From the NCBI GenBank assembly GCA_905215645.1, contig CAJMQS010000050.1, positions 1 to 14,055 of the forward strand: 14,055 nucleotides of DNA. Reading direction: 5' to 3'. Of the stretch, positions 6,769-14,051 are shown one piece after another (position 1 is the first letter of the stretch; each line of letters begins with the position of its first letter). The DNA comes from an uncultured bacterium (GTDB lineage Bacteria > Bacillota > Negativicutes > Acidaminococcales > Acidaminococcaceae). The position numbers and the translations under genes are program-made. The notes below the pieces were generated by a model. That model searched no databases. It was not told where the DNA came from and saw nothing but the letters and a program-made list of their open reading frames with translations.

Positions 6769-7980
6769 TTATCGCATTTCGATCTTGTAGCCGGCTTTGC
6801 GCAGGGTATCCGCCACTTCCTTGGCATGCTGCGCATTCCGGGTCTCCAGATCCAGCTCTACACGGGTCACGCCCAGAGGGACGGAACGGTCCGCCCGGTC
6901 GTGGTTGATGTAGAGGATGTTGATCTTCATTTCTTCCAGATAGCTGACGAACTTCAGCAGTTCGCCAGGGCGGTCCATCATCCAGGTCACCAGTTTCACC
7001 CGGCGTCCGGTCCGCACCAGTCCCCGTTCGATGATCTGGGAAATGGTGTTCACGTCGATGTTCCCGCCGCTGACCACTGCAGCCGCCCGGTCGCTGCCCG
7101 GTACGATATGGTGGAGCAGGGCGGCCAGAGGCGCGGCCCCGGCTCCTTCCACCACCATCTTCCCCCGTTCCAGCATCAGCAGCATGGCGGCGCAGATGTC
7201 TTCTTCATTGACCAGGAGCATGTCATCCACATACTGGCTGATCAGTTTCCAGGTCAGTTTCCCAGGCATACCCACAGCGATCCCGTCGGCGATGGTCCTG
7301 CCCACCCCGTGGGTCACCCATTTGTTTTCTTTCTTGCACAGATACATGGCCGGAGCCTGTTCCGTCTGGACCCCGTACACCTTCACTTTGGGATTCACCT
7401 GCTTGACCGCAGCCGCGATCCCTGCCAAAAGCCCGCCGCCGCCCACCGGGACCACGATGCTTTCGATATAGGGATTCTGTTCCAGGATCTCCAGGCCGAT
7501 GGTCCCCTGTCCGGCGATCACGGCTGGGTCATCATAGGGGTGGACAAAATAAGCCCCGGTTTCCTGCTGGATCTCCTGGGCCTTGGCCAAGGATTCATCA
7601 AAGGTCTTTCCATAGAGCACCACTTCCGCCCCATAGCCCTTGGTGGCTTCCGCTTTGGCCAGGGGAGCCCCTTCCGGCATGACCACGGTGGACTTACAGT
7701 GGGCCATCCGGCTGCCCAGGGCCACACCCTGGGCATGGTTCCCGGCAGAAGCCGCAATGATGCCCCTAGCCTTCTGTTCTTCGCTGAGGGTCATGATGCA
7801 GTTGGACGCCCCCCGGACTTTAAAGGACCCGGTCCGCTGGAGGTTTTCCAGTTTCAGGTACACCTCCCGTCCACTGATCTGACTGAAAGTATGGTTGCTT
7901 TCCAGCGGCGTTTTATGGACCAGCTTTTCCAGCCGTTCCTGGGCGGCCCGGATGGTATCCAGGGGGATCATTTCTGTCAT
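6769..7980 (-). CDS. ilvA: Threonine ammonia-lyase with ACT domain
   Basis: A PLP enzyme that turns threonine into 2-oxobutanoate and ammonia, either feeding isoleucine synthesis or serving threonine breakdown. In the 403-residue protein, Lys54 in GSFKVRGA is the Schiff-base lysine, SAGNHAQG (78-85) is the substrate loop, GGGG (180-183) binds the PLP phosphate, and SGGN (304-307) is near the pyridine ring. One ACT domain spans about 325-403. This short form with one ACT domain is the type often named IlvA or TdcB in Firmicutes, so sequence alone does not settle biosynthetic versus catabolic use. AGGAG lies upstream of the ATG at 7980. It sits where Bacillus carries ridA (yabJ), whose product deals with the reactive intermediate of this very enzyme. 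Confidence 0.94.
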   Translation of the reverse strand: MTEMIPLDTIRAAQERLEKLVHKTPLESNHTFSQISGREVYLKLENLQRTGSFKVRGASNCIMTLSEEQKARGIIAASAGNHAQGVALGSRMAHCKSTVVMPEGAPLAKAEATKGYGAEVVLYGKTFDESLAKAQEIQQETGAYFVHPYDDPAVIAGQGTIGLEILEQNPYIESIVVPVGGGGLLAGIAAAVKQVNPKVKVYGVQTEQAPAMYLCKKENKWVTHGVGRTIADGIAVGMPGKLTWKLISQYVDDMLLVNEEDICAAMLLMLERGKMVVEGAGAAPLAALLHHIVPGSDRAAAVVSGGNIDVNTISQIIERGLVRTGRRVKLVTWMMDRPGELLKFVSYLEEMKINILYINHDRADRSVPLGVTRVELDLETRNAQHAKEVADTLRKAGYKIEMR

Positions 7981-8031
7981 TTCGTCATCTCTCTCCTTTA
8001 TCGGGCATTCGCCCTGTGCTGTCTTTTTTCC

Positions 8032-8844
8032 TTATAACAGCTCCGGTACGATATCGATGGCCTTGGTGGCATCGTCCACGCCCCGCAGGGTCATCAGGGA
8101 GGCGTAATCCGTCACGATCTTCTTTTCCGGCATCCGGCTGGCAATGAAGAGATAGGTCCCCACCACTTCGGCGCCCACTTCTTCCGCCAATTCCTGCATT
8201 CCCCGGGCCGTACCGCCGGCCCGCATGAAGTCATCCACCACCAGCACCCGTGCTTTGGCCGGCAGCGCCTTCCGAGGCAGGGACATGGTCTGGATCTTCT
8301 TGCTGGATCCGCTCACATAGCTGATGGAAACCGCCGGACCCTCGGTGATCCGTGCTTCTTTCCGGGCCATGACCATAGGGATGTTGAAAGCCCGTGCCGT
8401 GGAAAGGGCCAGGGAAATCCCTTTGGCTTCCACGGTCATGATGTAATCCGGCCGCAGTTCCAGGGTCCGCTGCATGATGATTTCTCCCAGGCGGGCGGAA
8501 ATCTGCGGATTGAACAGCAGATCATTCATGTAGATCATGCCCCCAGGCAGCAGCCGGGAAGGGTCATTCAGTTTCTTGGCCAGGGCCCAGAGGAATTCGT
8601 TGTCAGATTCCGGAGAATGGTAGGGGATGAAGCGCACCCCGCCGCTGGCTCCTACAACGGTCTCGATGATGCCCAGGTCATAGGCGGAGAGTCCATTGCG
8701 CACCGTCTGGACGTCTTCACTGAGGGTGGATTTAGCCGCCGTGAATTTTTCACAGAAATAAGAAAATGGGAATAATTGGAAAGGGTGGTCGTTCAGTTCC
8801 TTCGTCAGGGCTACAATGCGTTCCAAGCGTTTGATTCTTGCCAT
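8032..8844 (-). CDS. purR: Purine operon repressor PurR
   Basis: Firmicutes-type PurR represses purine synthesis and salvage genes and is relieved by PRPP. The 270 residues comprise a winged-helix DNA-binding part (about 1-72, beginning ARIKRLERIVALTKEL) and a phosphoribosyltransferase-like domain (about 75-270). The PRPP-binding loop LVVDDFMRAGGTARGM is at 201-216. This family is unrelated to the LacI-type PurR of E. coli. The ATG at 8844 shares its A with the TAA stop of the GntR gene (TAATG), so translation is coupled. Prs, which makes the effector, is encoded further down the same cluster. In Bacillus purR also follows ispE. Candidate GAAC operator-like boxes lie before ispE at 10551-10603. 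Confidence 0.95.
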   Translation of the reverse strand: MARIKRLERIVALTKELNDHPFQLFPFSYFCEKFTAAKSTLSEDVQTVRNGLSAYDLGIIETVVGASGGVRFIPYHSPESDNEFLWALAKKLNDPSRLLPGGMIYMNDLLFNPQISARLGEIIMQRTLELRPDYIMTVEAKGISLALSTARAFNIPMVMARKEARITEGPAVSISYVSGSSKKIQTMSLPRKALPAKARVLVVDDFMRAGGTARGMQELAEEVGAEVVGTYLFIASRMPEKKIVTDYASLMTLRGVDDATKAIDIVPELL

Positions 8845-9557
8845 TATGCTTTCCCTTCTTTCTTGTCTTTGGCAGACTGTTCTTCCTTGGTCTCAATGAC
8901 CTTCAGCAAGGTCCGTTCTGCATTTTCCATGTGGATCCGCACCGCTCTCTGGGCTTTCTCCACATTCCGTTCCGCCAGGGCATCGATGATGTTCTGGTGT
9001 TCCTTGATCATGTCCACCAGCCGGCCGGGATAGGGCATGGACCGTCCCCGGATGGCCGTGATCTGTTCCCGCAGGTTGCTGATGATGTTCATGCACCGGC
9101 GGTTCCGGCTGGCCCGGTAGATCACATCATGGAAAGCCGTATCGTTTTCGATGATCTTCGGATAATTCCGGGCATCGATCAGAGGGATATCCGCATCCAG
9201 CAGGACCTGCATCTCCTTGACTTCCTCATCGCTGATCCGTTCCGCCGCCAGCCCGGCCGCCAGCACATCCAGAGCCGTCCGGATCTGGTACACTTCGTTG
9301 ATGTCCTGGATGGAAATATCCGCCACATAGGCACCCCGGCGGGGGATCATGACCACCAGGCCTTCCAGTTCCATTTTCCGGATGGCCTCCCGGACAGGCG
9401 TCCGGCTCACTCCCATCTCTTCTGCCAGCTGCAGCTCCATCAGCCGCATCCCGGCCGGGAACTGGCCGCTGACGATGGCCTGGCGGATATTGTCTACCAC
9501 CACATCCCGCAAAGGTCTGTAACTGTCCAAAGGAATCTTGTTCAAATGCTGCACCAT
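8844..9557 (-). CDS. GntR-family regulator, FadR subfamily (FCD domain)
   Basis: A 237-residue transcription regulator. The N-terminal winged helix (about 12-78) has the GntR signature around LAEEMGVSRTPVREAIRKME (44-63). An all-helical FCD ligand domain covers about 85-220, with the usual metal-binding set: Asp139, His143, His187 and His209. FCD regulators normally respond to small carboxylic acids or sugar acids; this ligand is unknown. The C-terminus is lysine/glutamate rich. A strong AGGAGGAG ribosome site lies inside the end of ispE, 7 nt upstream of which that gene stops, and the gene overlaps purR by one base. It has no place in the Bacillus ispE-purR pair, so it is an addition to the cluster. 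Its target could be the operon itself. Confidence 0.92.
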   Translation of the reverse strand: MVQHLNKIPLDSYRPLRDVVVDNIRQAIVSGQFPAGMRLMELQLAEEMGVSRTPVREAIRKMELEGLVVMIPRRGAYVADISIQDINEVYQIRTALDVLAAGLAAERISDEEVKEMQVLLDADIPLIDARNYPKIIENDTAFHDVIYRASRNRRCMNIISNLREQITAIRGRSMPYPGRLVDMIKEHQNIIDALAERNVEKAQRAVRIHMENAERTLLKVIETKEEQSAKDKKEGKA

Positions 9558-9564
9558 GATACTT

Positions 9565-10422
9565 TTACTCCTCCTGCACCGTGTGTGCCAATTCGATTTG
9601 TACGTCCAGATGATTTTCTTGGAATTTCTTTCCGGCTCCGGCTGCCCTTCCCCGATCCGGGAATACGCCGAACAGCGTAGGGCCGCTTCCGCTCATCATG
9701 ACTTTTTCCGCACCCAGCCGGGATAGCTCTCCGGCAAGTGCCTGGAGCTGGGGATAGCGGGCCAGAGTGACCTGTTCCAGGTCATTGGCCATGCTGTCCA
9801 GAAGAGCCTGCCGGCTGCCCTGGCGGATGGCTTTCTCTACTTTGTCGATATCCGCGGTTTCCCGCCGATCCACCCGGTCGATTTCGCTGTAGACCCAGGC
9901 CGTAGAGACCCCCAGTTCCCGAGGCTTCACCAGGACCAAGTCCAGCCGGGGCGCAGGCGGCAGGAGGGTCATTTTTTCTCCCCGTCCCCGAGCCCGCTGG
10001 GTCCCTCCCCGTACACAGAAGGGGATATCGCTGCCCAGGGCAGCTCCCATTTTTTCCAGTTCCTCCAGATCCAGGGGATGTCCGGCCAGGGCATTGAGGC
10101 CCCGCAGGACCGCCGCTGCATCCGTACTGCCTCCTGCCAGTCCGGCTGCCAGGAAGATCCGTTTGGCACAGACCAGGCGGTAAGGGACCGGCTGCCCGGT
10201 CCGTTCTGCAAAAGCCCGGGCCGCCTTCACCATCAGATTGCTGCCGTCGCAGGGCAGCTGGGGGTTGTCCGTCTCCACCCCGAAAGCTTCTGCTGGTACA
10301 AAGGTGATGCTGTCTGCCAGAGAAATGGACTGCATGATCATATCCACCTGGTGGTAGCCATCCGGGCGCCTGCCCAGTACGCTGAGTCCCAGATTGATTT
10401 TTCCATAGGCTGTTTCCTTCAT
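9565..10422 (-). CDS. ispE: 4-diphosphocytidyl-2-C-methyl-D-erythritol kinase
   Basis: IspE phosphorylates the 2-hydroxyl of CDP-methylerythritol in the non-mevalonate (MEP) isoprenoid pathway. It is a GHMP kinase of 285 residues, the usual size. Lys8 in YGKINLGL and Asp132 in GSDIPF are the catalytic pair. LAAGLAGGSTDAAA (91-104) is the ATP-binding loop, and MMSGSGPTLFGVF (about 241-253) is GHMP motif 3. GGGAG lies a few bases before the ATG. It is the first gene of the minus-strand cluster, with a candidate promoter at 10522-10550 giving a leader of about 90 nt. It is followed after 7 nt by the GntR gene. Confidence 0.95.
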   Translation of the reverse strand: MKETAYGKINLGLSVLGRRPDGYHQVDMIMQSISLADSITFVPAEAFGVETDNPQLPCDGSNLMVKAARAFAERTGQPVPYRLVCAKRIFLAAGLAGGSTDAAAVLRGLNALAGHPLDLEELEKMGAALGSDIPFCVRGGTQRARGRGEKMTLLPPAPRLDLVLVKPRELGVSTAWVYSEIDRVDRRETADIDKVEKAIRQGSRQALLDSMANDLEQVTLARYPQLQALAGELSRLGAEKVMMSGSGPTLFGVFPDRGRAAGAGKKFQENHLDVQIELAHTVQEE

Positions 10423-10459
10423 TTTTCACTCCCTCTGTCCGACCGCTTTTGTCCTGCTT

Positions 10460-10478
10460 CTCTGCTTCGAAAGCAAAG
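10460..10478 (-). other. Small hairpin in the ispE leader
   Basis: An 8-bp stem with one G-U pair and a 3-base loop (10460-10467 with 10471-10478) lies in the predicted ispE leader, between its promoter and ribosome site. There is no T-run and no match to a known riboswitch that I can recognise, so any role is speculative. Confidence 0.3.
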
Positions 10479-10521
10479 CCCCTCGATCAACGGTTCCGCA
10501 TATGTATTCTGTATCCATCTT

Positions 10522-10550
10522 ATTGTATCGTGAAATGGTCCGGCCCGCAA
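10522..10550 (-). promoter_or_regulatory. Promoter of the ispE-gntR-purR cluster
   Basis: On the minus strand, TTGCGG (10545-10550) is separated by exactly 17 nt from TACAAT (10522-10527), a 5-of-6 match to the -10 consensus. It lies in the 262-nt divergent gap between ispE and the YitT-family gene and is the best minus-strand candidate there. The -35 box is only a partial match. Confidence 0.5.
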
Positions 10551-10603
10551 TAGTTCACAGGTGTTTTTATGAACATTTTTTCAAACTTTTTTCACGAACG
10601 TTC
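10551..10603. promoter_or_regulatory. Cluster of GAAC motifs, possible PurR-type operator
   Basis: Three GAAC motifs lie in an AT-rich stretch directly upstream of the ispE -35 box: GTGAACTA on the minus strand (10551-10558), ATGAACATT (10569-10577) and ACGAACGTTC (10594-10603) on the plus strand. PurR operators of Firmicutes centre on CGAAC-type boxes in AT-rich surroundings, and purR is in the operon that starts here. The match to the lactococcal box AWWWCCGAACWWT is only partial. Confidence 0.3.
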
Positions 10604-10639
10604 TTTATTTATAATTTTCTGCCTTCCTTTGCCGAAAAA

Positions 10640-10648
10640 TGATACAAT
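10640..10648 (+). promoter_or_regulatory. Extended -10 promoter of the YitT-family gene
   Basis: TGATACAAT forms an extended -10 box (TGn followed by TACAAT at 10643-10648) about 37 nt before the GTG start. No good -35 box is seen 17 nt upstream, which is common for extended -10 promoters. A strong ribosome site GGGAGGAGGT (10668-10677) follows. Confidence 0.5.
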
Positions 10649-10684
10649 AGAGGCATATTCCATCGGTGGGAGGAGGTCCCGTCT

Positions 10685-11563
10685 GTGAAAAAACTGATCA
10701 TCCGCTATTTTATGACGGCTCTGGGCTGTCTCATCATGGCTCTGTCCATCAACTGCTTCTTCATCCAGCACCGCTTCCTGTCCGGCGGGATATCCGGTGT
10801 CTCCATGATCCTTTACTATCTGACCGGCTGGCCCCCTGGCATCACCAGCCTGATTTTCAATATTCCGCTTTTTTATATTGCCTGGAAATATATGAGCCGC
10901 CAGTTCTTCATCGACAGCGTCATCGGGACGGTTCTCTTTTCCCTGGCCCTGGACGGTACCGCCTTCGTCCAATCGTATGTGACCATCCCGGACAAGCTGC
11001 TGTGCTGTATCGCAGGAGGCACCCTCAGCGGACTGGGCGGAGCCCTGGTCTACCGTTCTGAAGCCTCTACTGGGGGGGTGGATATCCTGGGATTCCTCAC
11101 CAAGAAATATTACAATATCGCTGTGAGCACCACCAATTTCCTGTTCGATACGGTGGTCATGATGGCTGCCGTCGTATTCCTTGGGCTGACGCCGGTGCTC
11201 TACAGTATGGTGATGTTCTTCATCACTTTCAAGGCCACCAACGTGTTCATGGTGGGCTTCGATTACAAGAAACAGGTAATCATCGTCTCCACCCATGCCG
11301 ATGAGATCGGCCAGCGGATCATGGATGAAGTGAACCGGGGCATCACGGTGCTCCATGGAGAAGGGGGCTATACCTTGCGTCCCCTGCGGATCATCATGGT
11401 GGTGGTGAAACTCACCCAGCTGGCCCACCTGGAAAAAATCATCAAAGAAGTAGATCCTGTGGCCTTCGTGACCATCCAGGACGCCAACAACGTGTTCGGC
11501 CGGGGCTTCACCCAGCCCAATCTGGACCTGGAAGAGGAACGGAAGCTGCGGCGGGACCTGTAG
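10685..11563 (+). CDS. YitT-family membrane protein (DUF161 + DUF2179)
   Basis: A 292-residue inner-membrane protein. The N-terminal about 195 residues hold five or six membrane helices with the family motifs SGGISGVSMIL (33-43) and EASTGGVDILGF (126-137). The C-terminal cytoplasmic DUF2179 domain (about 197-276) runs from KQVIIVSTHADEIG to ANNVFGRGF. The molecular function of the family is not established, and transport has been suggested. The start is GTG at 10685, chosen because GGGAGGAGGT ends 7 nt before it. No ATG lies close downstream. It is divergent from ispE and convergent with the LysR gene, so it appears to be a single-gene unit. Confidence 0.9.
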   Translation: MKKLIIRYFMTALGCLIMALSINCFFIQHRFLSGGISGVSMILYYLTGWPPGITSLIFNIPLFYIAWKYMSRQFFIDSVIGTVLFSLALDGTAFVQSYVTIPDKLLCCIAGGTLSGLGGALVYRSEASTGGVDILGFLTKKYYNIAVSTTNFLFDTVVMMAAVVFLGLTPVLYSMVMFFITFKATNVFMVGFDYKKQVIIVSTHADEIGQRIMDEVNRGITVLHGEGGYTLRPLRIIMVVVKLTQLAHLEKIIKEVDPVAFVTIQDANNVFGRGFTQPNLDLEEERKLRRDL

Positions 11564-11581
11564 CCGGCCTGGACGGGACGG

Positions 11582-11604
11582 CAGCACTGCCTCTTGCACT
11601 GCTG
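11582..11604. terminator. Weak hairpin between convergent genes
   Basis: CAGCACTGC (11582-11590) and GCACTGCTG (11596-11604) form a 9-bp stem with one C-C mismatch and a 5-base loop in the 54-nt gap between the YitT-family stop and the LysR stop. No T-run follows on either strand, so it is at best a weak shared terminator. Confidence 0.3.
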
Positions 11605-11617
11605 GATCGTACTGGGA

Positions 11618-12544
11618 TCACCGTTCCTGGACTTTCTCTGCACATTCCATGAACTTTTCCAGCATGCTCCACTGGTGGCGGCTCTCTTTCCAGCCAAAGC
11701 AGATGTCATATTTCAGGGACCCTCCCAAGGGGATTTCCACCAGCAGCTTCCGCTGTTCCGGCTTCAAAAAGCCTTGGATCAGGTAATCCGGACAGAAACA
11801 GACCCCTCCCCCAGCCACACACATTTCCAGCAGCAGTTCCAGGTTGTGGGCCTTGACTTTCAGCCGGGGCTGGAAAGAAAGCCGGTGAAGGTAGCGCAGG
11901 ACCAGATAGCCGGCCAGATCTGCCGGGTCCGTCCGCAGGAAGGGACAAGCCGCCAGGATCCTGGGATCTTTTTCCGCTTCCAGCCGACGGAGGACGGCTT
12001 CCGTTTGGGACCCATACTGCTTTTCCAACAGATCCCGGGAGACCGTCAGGCAGATTTCTTCCTTCTGATAAGGCCGCGTCCGGATGCCAGCCATTTCCTC
12101 CGGGAAGTAGGCCAGAGCCAGATCCGTCTCCCCTTCCTGGAGCTGCCGGAGAAGCTCTGCATTGCTGTCTTCGATCACTTCCACTTCCATGAGAGGATAC
12201 CTCTGCTGGAACGCCTCCAGCACCCGGGGGAGCAGGATATGCCCTCGGGTATAAGCCACCCCCAGCCGCAGCCGTCCCTTCTCCTGCCGGCTGATGTCCT
12301 GGAATTCCTGGAGCAGGGAACGGTATTCCTCCTGGAAAGTACGGGCGTATCCCAGGAACACTTCCCCTCCATACGTCAGTTCCAGGGGAACATGGCGGAC
12401 AAACAGCCGGCAGCCCAGTTCCTTTTCCAGGGCAGCGATCTGACCGCTCAGGGTCTGCTGGGTAATGTGGAGCCGTTCCGCCGCTCTGGAAAAACTGGCT
12501 TCCTGGGCCGTCATCAGGAAATAGCGGATATGGGTAAAATTCAT
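11618..12544 (-). CDS. LysR-family transcriptional regulator
   Basis: A 308-residue LysR regulator. The N-terminal winged helix-turn-helix (about 1-60) has ASFSRAAERLHITQQTLSGQ (16-35), matching the LysR DNA-binding signature. The effector-binding domain (about 90-295) has the two-lobed pattern with GRLRLGVAYTRG and CVAGGGVCFCPDYLI. The ligand is unknown. GGAGG lies close before the ATG. It is divergent from the NhaC-family antiporter gene across a 134-nt gap with overlapping promoters, the usual LysR layout, so it most likely controls that antiporter and itself. It converges with the YitT-family gene. Confidence 0.92.
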   Translation of the reverse strand: MNFTHIRYFLMTAQEASFSRAAERLHITQQTLSGQIAALEKELGCRLFVRHVPLELTYGGEVFLGYARTFQEEYRSLLQEFQDISRQEKGRLRLGVAYTRGHILLPRVLEAFQQRYPLMEVEVIEDSNAELLRQLQEGETDLALAYFPEEMAGIRTRPYQKEEICLTVSRDLLEKQYGSQTEAVLRRLEAEKDPRILAACPFLRTDPADLAGYLVLRYLHRLSFQPRLKVKAHNLELLLEMCVAGGGVCFCPDYLIQGFLKPEQRKLLVEIPLGGSLKYDICFGWKESRHQWSMLEKFMECAEKVQER

Positions 12545-12583
12545 AGGCCCTCCTTTGTCACTAACTTATCGTATTTTTCCTGT

Positions 12584-12612
12584 ATTATATACATGATAAA
12601 ACAGTTTGTAAA
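12584..12612 (-). promoter_or_regulatory. Promoter of the LysR gene
   Basis: On the minus strand, TTTACA (12607-12612, 5 of 6 matches to the -35 consensus), a 17-nt spacer and a perfect TATAAT (12584-12589) form a strong sigma-70 promoter. Its -35 box overlaps the -35 of the opposing promoter. CTGTATT (12580-12586) at this -10 is the inverse of AATACAG (12632-12638) at the other -10. Confidence 0.75.
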
Positions 12613-12634
12613 CGATACTTTTCTTTGTTACAAT
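12606..12634 (+). promoter_or_regulatory. Promoter of the NhaC-family gene
   Basis: TTGTAA (12606-12611), a 17-nt spacer and TACAAT (12629-12634) form a plus-strand promoter about 45 nt before the ATG. The -35 hexamer shares five bases with the opposing LysR-gene -35. Inverted pairs TATCGT/ACGATA (12567-12572 and 12612-12617) and TTGTAA/TTACAA (12606-12611 and 12628-12633) surround it and are possible LysR sites. Confidence 0.65.
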
Positions 12635-12678
12635 ACAGAAAATCGAAACGATGATTCTCCTGAAGAAAGGACTACCTT

Positions 12679-13968
12679 ATGGAAAACCGTGTACTGCTGT
12701 CATTCTGCTTGATCCTGTTTCTCTTCATCCTCTTCCAGGGCCCCCTCCTGGGAGCTCTTTTCCTGGGTTTTCTGCTGTTTTCGGGCTATGCCCTCCGCCA
12801 GGGCAGTTCCCTTCCCCAAGTCCTTGCCATGGCCTGGAGAGGCATCCAAGGGGTCCGGACCATCTTCCTGGTCTTCCTGCTGATCGGCATGCTCACCGGA
12901 GTCTGGCGTTCTTCCGGGACCATCCCTTATCTGGTGGTCCTCTCTGCCCATTTCATCCATCCGGCCTATTTCCTGCTGCTGGCGTTCCTATCCAACTGCC
13001 TGATTTCCTTCCTGCTGGGTTCTTCTTTCGCCACGGCAGCCACCATGGGCGTGATCACCATGAAGATCGGCCTGAGCCTGGGGATCCCGCCCCTGTATAC
13101 CGGCGGCACTATCCTTTCCGGAGTCTATTTCGGAGACCGGATGAGCCCGGTTTCCACCAGTGCCATGCTGATCAGCGTCCTGACGGGCACGGATATCTAC
13201 CAGAACATCCGCAACATGGCCCGTTCAGCCCTCGTCCCCTTCCTATGCACCTGTGCCGTCTATCTTCTCCTGGGCTTCCGCTCCGCCTCCGGGACGCTGC
13301 CGGCAGAAGACGGGCTCCAGTCCCTGGCCGCGCTCTATACTTTCTCTCCCTGGCTGCTCCTGCCGGCGCTTTCCATCCTGCTTTGCAGCTTCTTGCGGAT
13401 CCCTATCCGGTACAACATGGTCATCAGCATCTGTCTGGCCGCCCTGCTTACCCTCCTGATCCAGGGCATGTCCCCTGGAGAAATGCTGGAGACCATGATT
13501 TGGGGCTATCGCTCCCCCCTGCCGGAATTGGGCCCCATGATCAACGGCGGCGGCATGGTCTCCATGCTGCGGGTGGGAGCCATCGTCTGTCTTTCTTCGT
13601 CCTACGCAGGGATCTTTGACGGTACAGGACTCCTGGACGGTTTGAAAGAAAAGTTCCTGGGACTGGCACGCCGATGGGGCGAAGTACCGGCCATTACCCT
13701 GGCCGCTCTCTTTACTTCCCTCATCGCCTGCAACCAGTCTTTCTGCACCATCCTGACCCATCAGCTCTGCCGGGCATTCCGCCTTTCCCCGGAAAAACTG
13801 GCCCTGGCCTTGGAAGATACCACTGTGGTCCTTTCCCCCTTGGTCCCCTGGTCCATCGCCTGCGCCGTGGTCCTGGACTCCACCGGTTCTCCCAGGAGTT
13901 CCGTATTCCTGGCCTGCTACCTGTATCTGATTCCTCTCTGGGGTCTGGTCAGGGCAAGGAGAAAATAA
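12679..13968 (+). CDS. NhaC-family Na+/H+ antiporter-like membrane protein
   Basis: A 429-residue protein with about ten or more predicted membrane helices, belonging to the NhaC antiporter family. NhaC members exchange sodium for protons or, in some branches, exchange organic substrates. Signature stretches are LGSSFATAATMGV (113-125), SGVYFGDRMSPVSTSA (147-162) with GTD at 170-172, and a second half-repeat ALEDTTVVLSPLVPWS (about 378-393). These match the GSSxGTxxTxG, GAYFGDKMSPLSDTT and PWN regions of NhaC, with some changes, such as PWS in place of PWN, that leave the transported substrate open. AAAGGA lies 7 nt before the ATG. A divergent LysR gene probably controls it. A long hairpin begins 4 nt after the stop codon. 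Confidence 0.88.
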   Translation: MENRVLLSFCLILFLFILFQGPLLGALFLGFLLFSGYALRQGSSLPQVLAMAWRGIQGVRTIFLVFLLIGMLTGVWRSSGTIPYLVVLSAHFIHPAYFLLLAFLSNCLISFLLGSSFATAATMGVITMKIGLSLGIPPLYTGGTILSGVYFGDRMSPVSTSAMLISVLTGTDIYQNIRNMARSALVPFLCTCAVYLLLGFRSASGTLPAEDGLQSLAALYTFSPWLLLPALSILLCSFLRIPIRYNMVISICLAALLTLLIQGMSPGEMLETMIWGYRSPLPELGPMINGGGMVSMLRVGAIVCLSSSYAGIFDGTGLLDGLKEKFLGLARRWGEVPAITLAALFTSLIACNQSFCTILTHQLCRAFRLSPEKLALALEDTTVVLSPLVPWSIACAVVLDSTGSPRSSVFLACYLYLIPLWGLVRARRK

Positions 13969-13972
13969 TGAA

Positions 13973-14022
13973 GAAGGGGGTTGTTGCACGTGTGAAAACT
14001 ACACACGTGCAACAACCCCTTC
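13973..14022 (+). terminator. Long hairpin after the antiporter gene, no U-tract
   Basis: A stem of 21 bp with one bulged G (13973-13994 with 14002-14022) and a 7-base loop begins 4 nt after the TAA of the antiporter gene. No T-run follows on the plus strand and only a broken one on the minus strand, so it is not a classic intrinsic terminator. It may act as a 3'-end stabiliser or need a factor. Its arm GGGGTTGTTGCACG resembles GGGGGTGCTGCACG of the hairpin at 49-79. Confidence 0.6.
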
Positions 14023-14051
14023 GTCATACGTCAGTCGTCATACGTCATACG
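14023..14051 (+). repeat. 29-bp tract of four tandem heptamers (GTCATAC)
   Basis: The tract is GTCATAC, GTCAGTC, GTCATAC, GTCATAC and a final G, directly after the hairpin at 13973-14022. It matches the minus-strand tract at 20-48 at 26 of 29 positions and stands in the same place: gene stop, hairpin, tract. The two copies are in opposite orientation in the window but in the same orientation relative to their genes. Confidence 0.75.

Noticed and set aside
6754..8037. Long plus-strand open frame opposite ilvA
   Set aside because: It is antisense to a full threonine ammonia-lyase gene. The translation is low complexity (His/Gly/Pro/Asp rich) and matches nothing recognisable.
10592..11599. Long minus-strand open frame opposite the YitT-family gene
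   Set aside because: It is antisense to a gene with clear YitT motifs, GTG start and strong ribosome site. The frame runs through the promoter region and has a charged, non-family product.
14023..14051. CRISPR array
   Set aside because: The repeats are seven bases in direct tandem with no spacers and no cas genes nearby.
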